Shown piece by piece: positions 48,101 through 57,907 of a stretch of 64,000 bases of DNA (positions within the stretch are counted from its first letter, which is position 1; each line of letters begins with the position of its first letter). The position numbers and the translations under genes are program-made. Where the stretch lies: positions 107,572,400 through 107,636,399 of the forward strand of contig CM043700.1 in the NCBI GenBank assembly GCA_023935145.1, given 5' to 3'. Under the pieces are notes generated by a model. That model was not told the origin of the DNA and did not search any database. It saw only the letters and a program-made list of their open reading frames with translations. This stretch comes from Bretschneidera sinensis (lineage: Eukaryota; Streptophyta; Magnoliopsida; Brassicales; Akaniaceae).

Positions 48101-49152
48101 GTCGCTAAGTCGACCTTTGGGGTTTCCTCGACAGATGGCTTCAGTCTCTTTCCATCTCTTGGTAACTCTTCAAAGTTTGGTTGCCATTTCCATTCTCCTT
48201 TATCCTTTGTCCCTGAAACAGCAGAAACATCGAAAACATCATCAGGATAAAGTGAACTCTCAAAATCAGAAATAAAAAGGAGATACTCTAAAGATTCTGA
48301 AGTTTTCCTCATAAGAGCCTCCTTTAGGATCGGTGTGTCTATCATATAAGTATGATAACAATCATCATCATCATGTGGTTATCTTTCGATGTTGAAAATA
48401 TTGACCTTTAGAGTTATGTTCCAAAAAGATAGCTTTATTAGACCATTTCTGTAATTAATAAGAGCGTTAGAGGTGGCCGGGAAAGGTCTTCCTAAAATGA
48501 TTGAAACTTTAGACTCCATATCTACCCCAAAATGAGTATCCAGAATGAGAAAATTAACAGGATAGTGGAACTTATCTATCTGTATCAGTACATCTTCTAC
48601 TATCCCCCTTAGTTGCTTAATCGATCGATCAACCAACTGTAGTACCACAGATGTGGGTTTGATCTCTCTTAGACCTAGTTTCAAGTAAATAGTATAAGGC
48701 ATTAGGTTCACACTGGCTCATAAATCCAATAAAGCTTGACCAATTTCATGAGTCCCAATTTGACAAGTGATCGTGAGACACCCTGGGTCTTTATAATTGG
48801 GCAATGTTTTTTGCTCAATCACCACTCTCACTTGCTTAGTCAAGAATGCAGTTTTCTTGACTTGATGCCTCCTTTTTGTGGTGCATAGATCCTTGATCGC
48901 CTTTGCATAGGTTGGTACTTGTTTAATCACATGAAGCAAAGGCAAGTTAATCTAAACTTGTTTCAAATGCTCTAGGATCTCATCTTGTATTTTCAGTTTT
49001 TTTTTTCCTTTTGGTTAGAGTACTTGGGGAAAAGGGACTTGAACCAAATTTGTTTTATGTGGCTCGTTCTTGGGGGCATTCTCCTCGGTGCTCGAAAAGG
49101 TGCTCGTGGTCGTCGGCTGACTTGGTCCATCTAATACCTTACCAGTCCAAGT
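45049..49152 (-). repeat. Head-to-tail triplication of the Athila protease module, unit about 1.36 kb
   Basis: Three direct copies start at 45049, 46425 and 47778 (periods 1376, 1353, 1374 bp) and the last ends at about 49152. Each begins with the CACTTACTATCAGAG block that encodes the RT entry (ISDSKWVS) and ends in CTTACCACTCCGAG-like sequence from the gag-protease linker. On the minus strand each repeats linker, aspartic-protease region (DPGCPTITCQIxTHEIGQAL, NLMPYTVYLQLGLxEIKPT, ESKVPIILGRxFLxTSNALI) and the acidic spacer. Other copies of this family carry one such unit. Confidence 0.9.
45140..48945 (-). pseudogene. Three protease-domain remnants in the Athila triplication
   Basis: Copy C: 48945-48379 (protease) and 48345-47899 (spacer). 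Copy B: 47702-47262 with unread continuation to 46425. Copy A: 46237-46007 and 45790-45140. The protease site reads ALLDLGAIVNLMP, where Gly-Ala (LLDLGA) stands for the usual DLGASVNLMP; the catalytic Asp is retained in copy B. In copy A a Gln codon of HEIGQ has become TAA (46009-46011). All copies carry frame breaks. Confidence 0.8.
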
Positions 49153-50402
49153 GGTTATAGCATTGACCTCTGTGATGTTTTGTGAATCTGAAGTAGAGGT
49201 TTGTGCCATATGTTGCCCCCTTGGATTTGATTGAGGCTGAGATAGGAATTTGCCTCGCTCTTGCACTGCGAGAAAACTTGTTAGCTTAGTTATTTGACTT
49301 TTAATTTCCTTGTTCTCTTCCGTTACCTGTGTCACAGTAGTTTTCAATCTTTGAATAATTTTACTTTGTGACTCCATAAAGGCATTTAATTTTTCCTCTA
49401 AAGGGATTCTATTAGGTTGCGTATTGTATGAGGTTGCAGGGTATGACATAAGTGGTTGTTCATTTACGTGTGTGGGTTAGTTTGAGTTGGACCTCCAGCT
49501 AAAGTTCGGGTGGTTACTCTAACCAGGATTATATGTATTGGAGAAAGGATTATGAGGTTTCCTATAAATCCCTAAGGCGTTACATTGTTCATCAAAAACC
49601 CCTCTCATCTCTGCAAAAATCAGGCAATCTTGAGCTAAGTGTTCCACTCCCCACAGACAAAACAAGCACCTTATTACTCGACTCTTGCAACAGTATGCAT
49701 GAGTCTACCATCTTGGGTCTTAAGTGCCTCTAACTCTTGAGTTAGTCACTCTAATTTGGCTTTCATGCTATCCTCTTCCCTAAGTTTGTAGATCTCAGCC
49801 GGTTTTGCTCTATTTATGCTTTCAACAGCACTAGGCCCTGTCCAAGTGTGGCCCTTCTCAGCCTAGTCATTCAAATACTCAATTGCGTCATCGGGGTTCT
49901 TTTGGATAAAGTCCCCGTTGCACATCATTTCTATGAATTGAAGCTCTCTACTCGTAAGTCCCTCGTAAAAGTGACTAACTACGTGCCAACTCTCGTACCC
50001 ATGGTGTGGACACATATTTAACAAATCCTTATACCTCTCCTATACTTGATATAACGTCTCGCTATCCTTTTGGGTAAAGGTTGAAATTTTTCTTTTCAGA
50101 CCATTGGTTTTGTGAAGTGGGAAGTATTTATTGAAAAATACTTGCATCATTTCTTCCCATAAATCTATGGACCTCGGCCGCAAAGAGTATAGCTAACTCT
50201 TTGCTTTTTCCTTCAAAGAAAAATGAAAAAACCTCAATTTAATCGAGTTAATAGCCTCAAGTTTGCCATGAAACGTGGCCACCACTTCCTCAAATTCCCT
50301 AATGTGAACATAAGGGTTTTCGCTTTCTAAACCATGGAAGGTTGGTATCAATGCTATCATGCTCGGCTTGAAATTTTTATGTAGTGTGTTTGGTGGAAAC
50401 AT
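49015..50402 (-). pseudogene. Athila gag remnant
   Basis: 50402-50193: gag start region (FKPSMIALIPTFHGLESENP, YVHIREFEEVVATF). 49450-50190: frames broken, with FSNTYNPG...NHPNFSW before 49450. 49449-49015: MSYPATSYNTQPNRIPLEEK then a predicted coiled coil (KIIQRLKTTVTQVTEENKEI) and a Ser/Thr/Pro linker (TTTSTFSSTEENAPKNEP). NPGWRNHPNFSW-type words are characteristic of Athila-like gag. Non-functional. Confidence 0.85.
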
Positions 50403-50751
50403 GATGCATGATGGTGTAGATGTGCGTGTGGGATGAAGGTAGTCATTTAAGGTCCTAACAGGGTCATCTCAGTGATTGCTTATGGTGTTAGAGCTTGTGT
50501 TTGAACCCGTTTCACTCCTAATGTAATTGGTGGGTATTCTAACTGAAGAATTCTAACCAATCATCCGTGTTCGTCTCTAACCCAACGCGTATACCACCAA
50601 CACTCTTTTTTTAATTATTAATTAATTTTAAATTTTTTTCTTGAAAAAAAGAAAACTAAAAAATAAACTAAAGCTAGAATTAAAAAAAAAAAAACTAAAA
50701 GAAAGAGTTTGGAAAGATAGTACCTGAAAACCTCTCTGTAGATTGACACTC

Positions 50752-50769
50752 TCCTCGGCAACGGTGCCA
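50752..50769 (-). other. Athila primer-binding site (tRNA-Asp type)
   Basis: The minus strand reads TGGCACCGTTGCCGAGGA, two changes from TGGCGCCGTTGCCGGGGA, the tRNA-Asp-complementary primer site used by Athila/Tat elements. LTR remnant lies to its right. Confidence 0.75.
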
Positions 50770-50932
50770 AAATTTGAATTTTGCCCAAACAGTACTATAT
50801 GGTAGCAGCAGTATAGAATGGGGTGTCGATTCCACGAAGAGAACGTTCTACAATCAAAGTAAAAAATAATGGAAACAAAATTGAAAATTAATATTAAGAA
50901 AATGTTAAGAATTAAATGAAGTAATTGAATTT

Positions 50933-51869
50933 TGTTGATATTTGTCTAAGGTTTGCACAGGTCCAACCATGGTTCAAAGATAGTTAAAGTCTAAACCAAG
51001 GTTGGAGGATTAAAGTTCAGCAAGTTAGAAGATTGCACACATGTGTGTGCATCAATTTAGAGCAAGGGAAGGCCATGCGCACACAAGTAGAAGGGTGTGC
51101 GCACAGCAGCACAAGGAAGCAGCATCAGGCCAAGGCATAGCGCACCTACTCCAGGATGTGCCTCCCAACATGCACACCATCAGGTCCACACCAGCACCGC
51201 AGCACGCAAGCCCAGCACTGTTCTGCCTAGGCACACTGCTGCACACATAGGCAGCATGCATTAAGACCCTCTTAGGTGCATGGGTGTAATGTTAAAATGC
51301 ACAACACCACATAGGAAGTGATGGAGGGCTATGATTAAGTGATGATCTTGATCAAAGGGTAAGGATTGAATCTCAAGAATGACCAAGAAGTGGATGGCTA
51401 TAAAAAGGGTTTCCTAGCCTCATTTTTTATTATTAGAAACACACAAGTTTGTGACATTGTGAGATCAATTGTAAACACATAGATAGAATTGTATGAGAGA
51501 TATAAACACAATAGGGACTCTTTGTAGTGAGGCTGGTTGTAAAAGAGAGAGAAGTCTAGATTAGATAGAGAGCATTGTTAATTCTCATCTTCTTCCTTTC
51601 TTCTCTTCTTAGTTTCTTCAAGAACATTATGGTTTCTTGAAGGGGATTGCTGTAACTTGTAAGAACCATTTGATTTAGTGCAGAGAGTTCGGAGGAACTC
51701 ACGGGGATGTAGGCACATTGCCAAACCTTGATAACAAATTTCTTGTCTTCTTTCTTTTTTTGATTTTCTATTCTTGTTTTCGATTGCTGTATTTCTTTTT
51801 ACAAGTCATTCTAGACTTGGGTGTTTGGAAGATCACTACCTGGGCATCTTATCAAGGTGATTTCTAACA
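50933..51869 (+). repeat. 5' LTR of the 50.9-56.5 kb copia
   Basis: Contains a TATA box (TATAAAAAGG, 51399-51408) for element transcription and a GC-rich upstream patch rich in GCACAC/GTGTGC words (51045-51250). The two 69-codon frames in that patch are low-complexity artefacts. Confidence 0.93.
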
Positions 51870-51870
51870 G

Positions 51871-51935
51871 TGGTATCAGAGCTTTGGACAGTGGTATCTG
51901 AGCTGCACAGCTGGGTATCAGAGCAAGAACAAGAA
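51871..51935 (+). other. Primer-binding site with two further primer-like copies
   Basis: TGGTATCAGAGC directly after the LTR is the functional Met-type site. TGGTATCTGAGC (51892) and GGGTATCAGAGC (51914) follow at about 21-bp spacing, suggesting local duplication of the site. Confidence 0.8.
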
Positions 51936-52129
51936 GGTGATGGAGCCAAGACTCCAAGAATCAAAGATCAACTTCTTAGGTGATTCAAGAACGGTGTAAA
52001 GATCAAGATCTGATCGTGTTCTTGAAAGTTGATTCAAGAACGGTGTTAAGATCCATCTTCAATCTGTGTTCTTGAGGTTGAAGAAAGCAGTTAAGGGTAG
52101 TGCATAAATCTAGGATCTTGTCCGCAAAG

Positions 52130-53068
52130 ATGGCTTCAAATTTCTATGTTGAGAAGTTTGATGGAAATGAAGACTTTGCCCTTTGGAAGCGGAAGATCAA
52201 GGCGGTTCTAATGCAACAGAAAGTGGACTTGGCTATTGGAGAAGATGATGCTTTTCCAGCAAGTGTCACGGAGGACCGACGGACCGAGATGAAGAAGATT
52301 GTCTACAACACCATTTTCTTGCACATATCGGATAGTGTCACAAGGGAGTGCGGAGACTCGGAGGATTCGGCTGTCATATGGAGGAAACTAAATGAGTTGT
52401 TTCTTACCAAAACTCTCCCTAACAAGATTTATCTTCTTAAAATAATCTTTGCTTTTAAAATGGATCCTAGTAAAGAGTTACAAGATAATCTTGATGTCTT
52501 TAATAAACTAGTTCAAGATTTGAATAGCTGTAGCATTATTTTTCTGGATGAACAATTGGCTGTTATCTTGTTAAATTCTCTTCCTAATTGCTTTGATAAT
52601 CTGATTAATGCTATTGAGTATGGAAGAGATACCTTAACAAAGGAGATTGTGATCAATGCTATAAGGGCATATGATTTCAAGGCTAAGATGAAGGAGACAT
52701 CAAGTGGAGATGGGCTGTACGTAAGAGGAAGGCCAGCAACTCGGAATGGCAGTAGCAACCATGGCAACTACCGGGAGAAATCAAGAGGTAGAGGGCATAA
52801 CCATGGGAGATCTCATTCCAAGACAAGACTTGGAGGAGGAAAGAGATGCTTCTACTGCAACAAGGAGGGCCATTTCAAGAAAGATTGCAAGAAAAGGATA
52901 TGGGATGAGAGGAGAAGCCATACCAATAATGGAGAGGCTTCGGTTGCCAAAGGAGAACAACAAGATGATGTTCTTGTTGTGTGCTCAAATGTGAGCACGA
53001 GGCAAGGCAGTGGAAAGTGGTTTCTTGATTCCAGGTGCACTTATCATATGTTCCCTCATAAGGAATAG
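52130..53068 (+). pseudogene. Copia gag and protease start (nearly intact)
   Basis: An open frame runs from 52100; the likely start is MASNFYVEKFDGNEDFALWK at 52130. Gag body (YLLKIIFAFKMDPSKELQD, LNSLPNCFDNLINAIE), basic linker (RGRGHNHGRSHSKTR) and zinc knuckle CFYCNKEGHFKKDC (CX2CX4HX4C, intact). Protease site WFLDSRCTYHM has DSR instead of DSG, which would abolish activity. The frame ends at TAG 53066-53068 where the family has Trp. Confidence 0.92.
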
Positions 53069-54550
53069 TTCAAGAATTTCAAGGAGATCAATGATGGAAG
53101 GGTCTTCTTGGGAAATGACAATTCTTGCCAAGTGAGAGGGATTGGAGACATCCAATTGAAGATGTTTGATGGAATCACAAGGATACTATGAAATATGAGG
53201 TGTCTTTCAAATTTGAAGAGAAATTTAATCTCATTGGGGCAGCTGGATTCCATGGGGTATACATGCAAAGTAGAGCGAGGAAAGATCAAGGTGGCCAAGG
53301 GATCTTTGGTAGTGATCAAGGCAGCAAGAAACAATGGACTCTATGAGATGATCGGAGAGACAGAAATCAATGATCATGCAACAAGCTTGATGGCTGAGAT
53401 AGACAAGGCAGCCCTTTAGCATACTCGCTTGGGACATATGAGCAAAGAGGGCCTGCAAATTCTTAGCAAAGATGGTCTACTTGGTGGTGACAAAGTAGTG
53501 AAATTAGATTTCTGTGAGAGTTACATTCTTGAGAAGCAACAATGGGTCATCTTCAACACCGAAGTGCACAAATCTAAGGAGATTCTTGACTACATTCATT
53601 CGGACCTTTGGGGACCAACAAGGACACCAACACAGGGAGGTAACATTTACTTTCTATCTTTAATTGATGATTATTCAAGAAGAGTATGAGTATATTTGCT
53701 TAGGAATAAATATGCCTTGAATAAATTCGTTGTGTGGAGGAAGTTGCTGGAAACTCAAATGGGTAGGGTAGTTAAGGCTTTATGAACCAATAATGGCTTA
53801 GAATTTTACAATAAGGATTTTGATAAATCCTGTGAATTAAATGGCATTCTAAGGCATAAGATGGTTGTAAAAACAGCTCAGCAAAATGGAGTTGCTGAAA
53901 GAATGAATAGAACCCTTATGGAAAAGGTTAGGTGCATGCTAATAGGATCCGGGTTACCAAAATATTTTTAGGGAGAAGCTGTGGCTACAGCTACATACTT
54001 GATAAATAAATCACCCTCTAGAGCTTTAGAGCTCAAGACTTCCATAGAGATGTGGAGTGGAAAACCCCCTGAATTAAACAACCTTAGGACTTTTGGGTGT
54101 GTTGCATATGCACATTAAAAGGAAGATAAACTTAGCCCAAGATCTAGAAAATGTGTATTTCTAGGATATGGTGAAGGGGTTATGGGATATAGGTTGTGGT
54201 CCTTAGAAAAGAAGGGCACGAAACTGATTATAAGTAGGGATATTATTTTTAATGAATTATTATTTCCTTACTTGGAGAAAACTAACCCTGCAGGGGCTAG
54301 TGAGCAAACCAGTCCGGAAGTTGTGGAGCATCGCATCAAGGAGAACTCGGTTCAGGTAGAGAAAAGAAGGCAAGAAGGTTTGGATCAGGTAGAGCCCTTG
54401 GATAAAGGCCAAGCTCAAGAAACTCAAGAAGAGGCTGAACAAAAAGAGGTTGATGCAGCAAGTCGGAATGACTACCAGCTCACAAGAGACCGGGAAGGAA
54501 GGCTGGTAGGACCACCTTCAAGATATGGGTTTGCGATCCTGCGGATGTAG
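53069..54550 (+). pseudogene. Copia integrase remnant with isolated stops
   Basis: One reading frame continues through about six stop codons: pre-integrase HTRLGHMSKEGLQILSKDGL (53420), core DYIHSDLWGPTRTPTQGG (53590), FLSLIDDYSRRV, TNNGLEFYN, QQNGVAERMN (catalytic Glu), TATYLINKSPSRALE, FGCVAYAH, FLGYGEGVMGYRL, then the acidic linker to RT (54260-54550). Stops are at 53189, 53417, 53687, 53783, 53969 and 54116. Most are single C-to-T or G-to-A steps from the expected residue. Confidence 0.9.
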
Positions 54551-54650
54551 CAGGTCCTTTGACAGAAGGAGAGATGAGTGAACAAGAAACTTACATGGAT
54601 GCCATGGAGTGTAAGGATTCGTCAAAGTGAAAGCTAACTAGGAGAAAGAA

Positions 54651-55492
54651 ATGAATTCTTTGAGGAATAACAACTTCTGGGAATTGGTGAAAATTCCAGG
54701 AAAGCAGAAAGCTGTAGAATGTAAGTGCACTTACAAGATCAAAGAAGGGTACCCTCCAGGAGATGAAGTCCGAAACAAGGCTAAGCTGGTGACGAATGGG
54801 TTCACAAGAAGAGAAGACATAGGTTTCACAGAAACTTTCTCACCTGGACACAAGGTGGAGAAGATGGTGAGTATCCTCATCTATGTCGATGATGTGCTGT
54901 TGGTTCGAAACAGCAGGGAGAGGATAGAAAGGTTTATATCTCAACTCAATGAGGAGTTCGAGAGGAAGGATCTCAGCCTTACACAAAAGATCCTTGGGAT
55001 GTGTAGAATCCAAGAAAAGGAGAGAAATTGGTTAAGGGTTTCTTGGGCAATGGGTGTTCTCAGCAGATTCGTGAGTAGTCCCGAAAAGAAGCATTGGCTT
55101 GGGATGAAGTGGTTGCTGAGGTATTTGAAGGCTCAGTGACAGCCTGTGGTAGCACTCATAACAACCAGGATAGAATGCATAGCGGTTATGGAAGCCATAA
55201 AGAAGGCTATGGGTGCAAAGGGTTATTGGTCGAGTGGGAGGTCCTAAAAGAGCAGGTGGTGGTATCTTTGGATAGTCAAAGTGCCTTGCACTTGTGTAAG
55301 AATTCAGTGTTCCCTGAGAGAACAAAGCATATGGATGTTCGGTATCATTTCATTCGGGAAAATGTTACAAAAGGATGCATCTATGTGGACAAGGTTGCCA
55401 CAGAAGAAAATCCTGCAAATTTGGGTATTAAAGTTCTACCTTTAAGTAAGTTCAATCATTGCCTTGGACTACTTAGGATTAGAGTTAGTTAA
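54651..55492 (+). pseudogene. Copia reverse transcriptase (internally deleted) and RNase H
   Basis: RT start NNNFWELVKIPGKQKAVECK and KAKLVTNGFTRREDIGFTET join directly to SILIYVDDVLLVRNSRE at about 54860. The palm segment between SPGHKVE and KMV, normally over 100 residues, is deleted, although the YVDD motif survives. RNase H follows in another frame (55094-55492): VSLDSQSALHLCKNSVFPER, TKHMDVRYHFIRENV, EENPANLGIKVLPLSKFNHC, then stop at 55490-55492. Non-functional. Confidence 0.9.
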
Positions 55493-55572
55493 TTGATGAC
55501 TCAAGATGAGTTTGGATCCCGAAGCTTTCTGCACAATGGTTCAGGTTTAAACACTTAGACAAAGGTAGAGAT

Positions 55573-56516
55573 TATTAGTATTTGTCTAAGGTTTGCATAG
55601 GTCCAACCATGGTTCAAAGATGGTTAAAGTCTAAACCAAGGTTAGAGGATTAAGGTTCAACAAGTTAGAAGACTGCACACATGTGTGTGCATTAATTTGG
55701 AGCAAGGGAAGGCCATACACACTAGTATGCACACTCCTGCACACAAGCAGAAGGGTGTGCGCATAGCAGCAGAAGGGAGCAGCATCAGGTCAAGGCGCAG
55801 TGCACCTACTCCAGGGCGCACCTCCCAGCATATACACCATTAGGTCCGCACTAGTGCCGCAGCGCCGCACCGCCTAGGCACACTGCTGCATAAATAGGCA
55901 GCATGCATTAAGACCCTCTTAGGTGCATGAGTGCAATGTTAAAATGCACAACACCACATAGGAAGTGATGGAGGGCTATGATTAAGTGATGATCTTGATC
56001 AAAGGGTGACGATTGAATCTCAAGAATGACCAAGAAGTTGATGGCTATAAAAAGGGTTTCCTAGCCTCATTTTTCATTATTAGAAACACACAAGTTTGTG
56101 ACATTGTGAGATCAATTGTAAACATATAGAGAGAATTGTGTGAGAGATATAAACACAAGAGGGACTCTTTGTAGTAAGGCTGGTTGTAATAGAGAGAGAA
56201 GTCTAGATTAGATAGAGAGCATTGTTAGTTCTCATCTTCTTCCTTTCTTCTCTTCTTGGTTTCTTCAAGAACATTGTGGTTTCTTGAAGAGGATTGCTGT
56301 AACTTATTATAACCATTTGATTTAGTGCAGAGAGTTCGGAGGAACTCACGGGGACGTAGGCACATTGCCGAACCTCGATAACAAATTGCTTGTCTTCTTT
56401 CTTTTTTTGATTTTCTGTTCTTGTGTTCGATTGTTGTATTTCTTTCTACAAGTCATTCTAGACTTGGCTGTTTGGAAGATCACCACCTGGGCATCTTGTC
56501 AAGGTGATTTCCAACA
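55573..56516 (+). repeat. 3' LTR of the 50.9-56.5 kb copia
   Basis: Direct repeat of 50933-51869. It has an extra CACACTAGTATGCACACTCC near 55717 and lacks part of the left copy's GC-rich patch. TATA box conserved (TATAAAAAGG near 56046). Confidence 0.93.
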
Positions 56517-56521
56517 AATTT

Positions 56522-57540
56522 AGTGAAAGAAAATCAATAATGAGAAACACAAGGGTCTAAGAATCCCTCATAGATTTCACAGCTTCAACTTGTATCAATT
56601 CAATAATTATAACTCAACTACGCGTTTCACATCCCAAATTTGTAATCAGAAAATAGTAGTGAAAGTACCAAAATTTTTCTTTTCTAAATTATTATGAGAA
56701 GTCACCTTTTTGTTTTTACAAGTAATGCAACGGTCGATCATACATGATATCCTAAATTGACGATATATCAGGAGAAAATAACGCAATAAAGGACAATCGT
56801 ATATAATTAATCTACGAAATCAATTTCATCCTAAATTCAACACATAAGAAAAACATGACTGAACTTATATGGAGAAAAAGAACAACAATCATCAGAGTTA
56901 AATAAATCTATGGAAGATGAAAATATAATTGTCTGTCACACAAAAACATCAACTTCATATTAAATAAAAAGAACAGCTCAAAACAATTATTCAACGTTAA
57001 AAACACCAATAACTGAATTAAATACAAGCCAAACCTGCTATGGCTAGGAGTTCATCTCTTCGCCTTGATTGAAACTTAGCCTAGCCGACAATACATAATC
57101 ACAGCAGCTCTCTAGAAATTCAATATGTATCTGTTTAGCCCCCTGTTTTTGAGTCTAAAAATCCTATATATAGCTGTATGGAAACGGCTTTGTAGACAAA
57201 AAAATTGCCCTAGGGTTTCTGTTCAGGTCGTATCCCCTGCTGTCCAGACTAGGCCAGGTTCTATTGTTCTGAACTGGTCCAGATCTGCTGTTGTCCAAGC
57301 CCAGTTCTGCTACTCTGAACTGGTCTGGTTCTGCTGCTCTGAACTAGTCCGGATCTGCTGTTGTCCAGGCCCAGTTCTGCTGCTCTGAACTGGTTCGAAT
57401 CTACTGCTATCCAGGCTCGGTTCTACTACTCTGAACTAGTTCGGATCTACTGCTGTCTAGGCCTGGTTCTGATACTCTGAATCGGTTCGAATGTTGAGGA
57501 TTCTTTCGAATATATTTTTTTGTTTAAGGCTTCTTTGTTT
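56522..57540 (-). mobile_element. Athila 5' LTR, distal part
   Basis: Sequence resumes after the copia insertion without coding signal. It includes a minisatellite (57238-57492) and TATATATAG near 57169. Assigned to the Athila LTR because the target duplication joins it to 50773-50927, which ends at the Athila primer site. The outer boundary is not visible as no second LTR exists. Confidence 0.5.
57238..57492. repeat. About 50-bp minisatellite
   Basis: About five degenerate copies of a unit around GTTCTGCTGCTCTGAACTGG, then TCCGGATCTGCTGTTGTCCAGGCCC in part of the copies. The 87-codon frame 57125-57388 overlaps it and reads the repeat. Confidence 0.8.
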
Positions 57541-57664
57541 TTTTTTAATATGCAAAACACAAAATTCTCCAAAGGACCACACTTGTCAAGAAATTCAATG
57601 AATAATCAAAAATATTATCAACAAATGCATATAATTAACTCTATCTAAAGTGCATTTTCATTCC

Positions 57665-57907
57665 CTAATCACGCTTCTTCCTCTCCAAATGAATCTTTTC
57701 AATAACTTCTGCAGTGGGTAGAACTCTATCATCACTTGGTTTTGGATCGTCTGGTATAAGAGGCAAGCTCAGATCCAATATATACTAAATCTCCAATACA
57801 GTAAGCAAAAAGATCATTTTATCTTGCCAGCGAGCAAAGTTGTTGCTGTCGAATCAATCAAGCTTCAAAATGTCTTGATTCATCACTTTGAGAGACTCAA
57901 TATCCAT
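57665..57907 (-). pseudogene. Copia gag N-terminal remnant
   Basis: Minus-strand frame from ATG at 57907: MDIESLKVMNQDILKLD, stop, FDSNNFARWQDKMIFLLTVL, stop, YILDLSLPLIPDDPKPSDD, then KIHLERKKRD and a stop. FDGTNFxRWxDKMxFLLTxLKIxYVLD is the start of gag in a widespread plant copia group. Two in-frame stops; no other domain follows. Confidence 0.7.

Larger units (their letters stand above)
50933..56516 (+). mobile_element. Nearly full-length Ty1/copia element with both LTRs and exact TSD
   Basis: LTRs 50933-51869 (937 bp) and 55573-56516 (944 bp) flank a 3.7-kb interior. AATTT at 50928-50932 and 56517-56521 is a perfect 5-bp target duplication. Left LTR starts TGTTGATATTTG; the right LTR start has mutated to TATTAGTATTTG. 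Ends are TTCTAACA and TTCCAACA. Primer site TGGTATCAGAGC at 51871-51882; polypurine tract AAAGGTAGAGAT at 55561-55572. The LTRs are close to identical apart from small indels (about 30 bp near 55715), so this is the youngest large insertion in the window; it landed in the Athila 5' LTR. The interior is shorter than normal because of an RT deletion. Confidence 0.95.
42712..57540 (-). mobile_element. Athila-type Ty3/gypsy element, 3'-truncated, with a copia inserted in its 5' LTR
   Basis: Order on the minus strand: 5' LTR remnants (about 57540-56522 and 50927-50773), tRNA-Asp-type primer site (50769-50752), gag (50402-49015), triplicated protease module (49152-45049), RT (45127-44278), RNase H (44280-43860), integrase (43698-42712). 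Domain order and the integrase motif SPYWFVYGKACHLPVKLEHR place it in the Athila/Tat branch. There is no 3' LTR. The LTR is interrupted at 50932/56517 by a 5.6-kb copia element. Many stops and frameshifts; inactive. The right boundary is uncertain by a few hundred bases. Confidence 0.8.

Noticed and set aside
51041..51261. Cys/His-rich frames on both strands
   Set aside because: Lie in the GCACAC/GTGTGC patch of the copia LTR; the second LTR copy breaks them.
57125..57388. 87-codon frame with repeating Trp/Cys/Ser words
   Set aside because: Reads the 50-bp minisatellite; periodicity explains the protein pattern.
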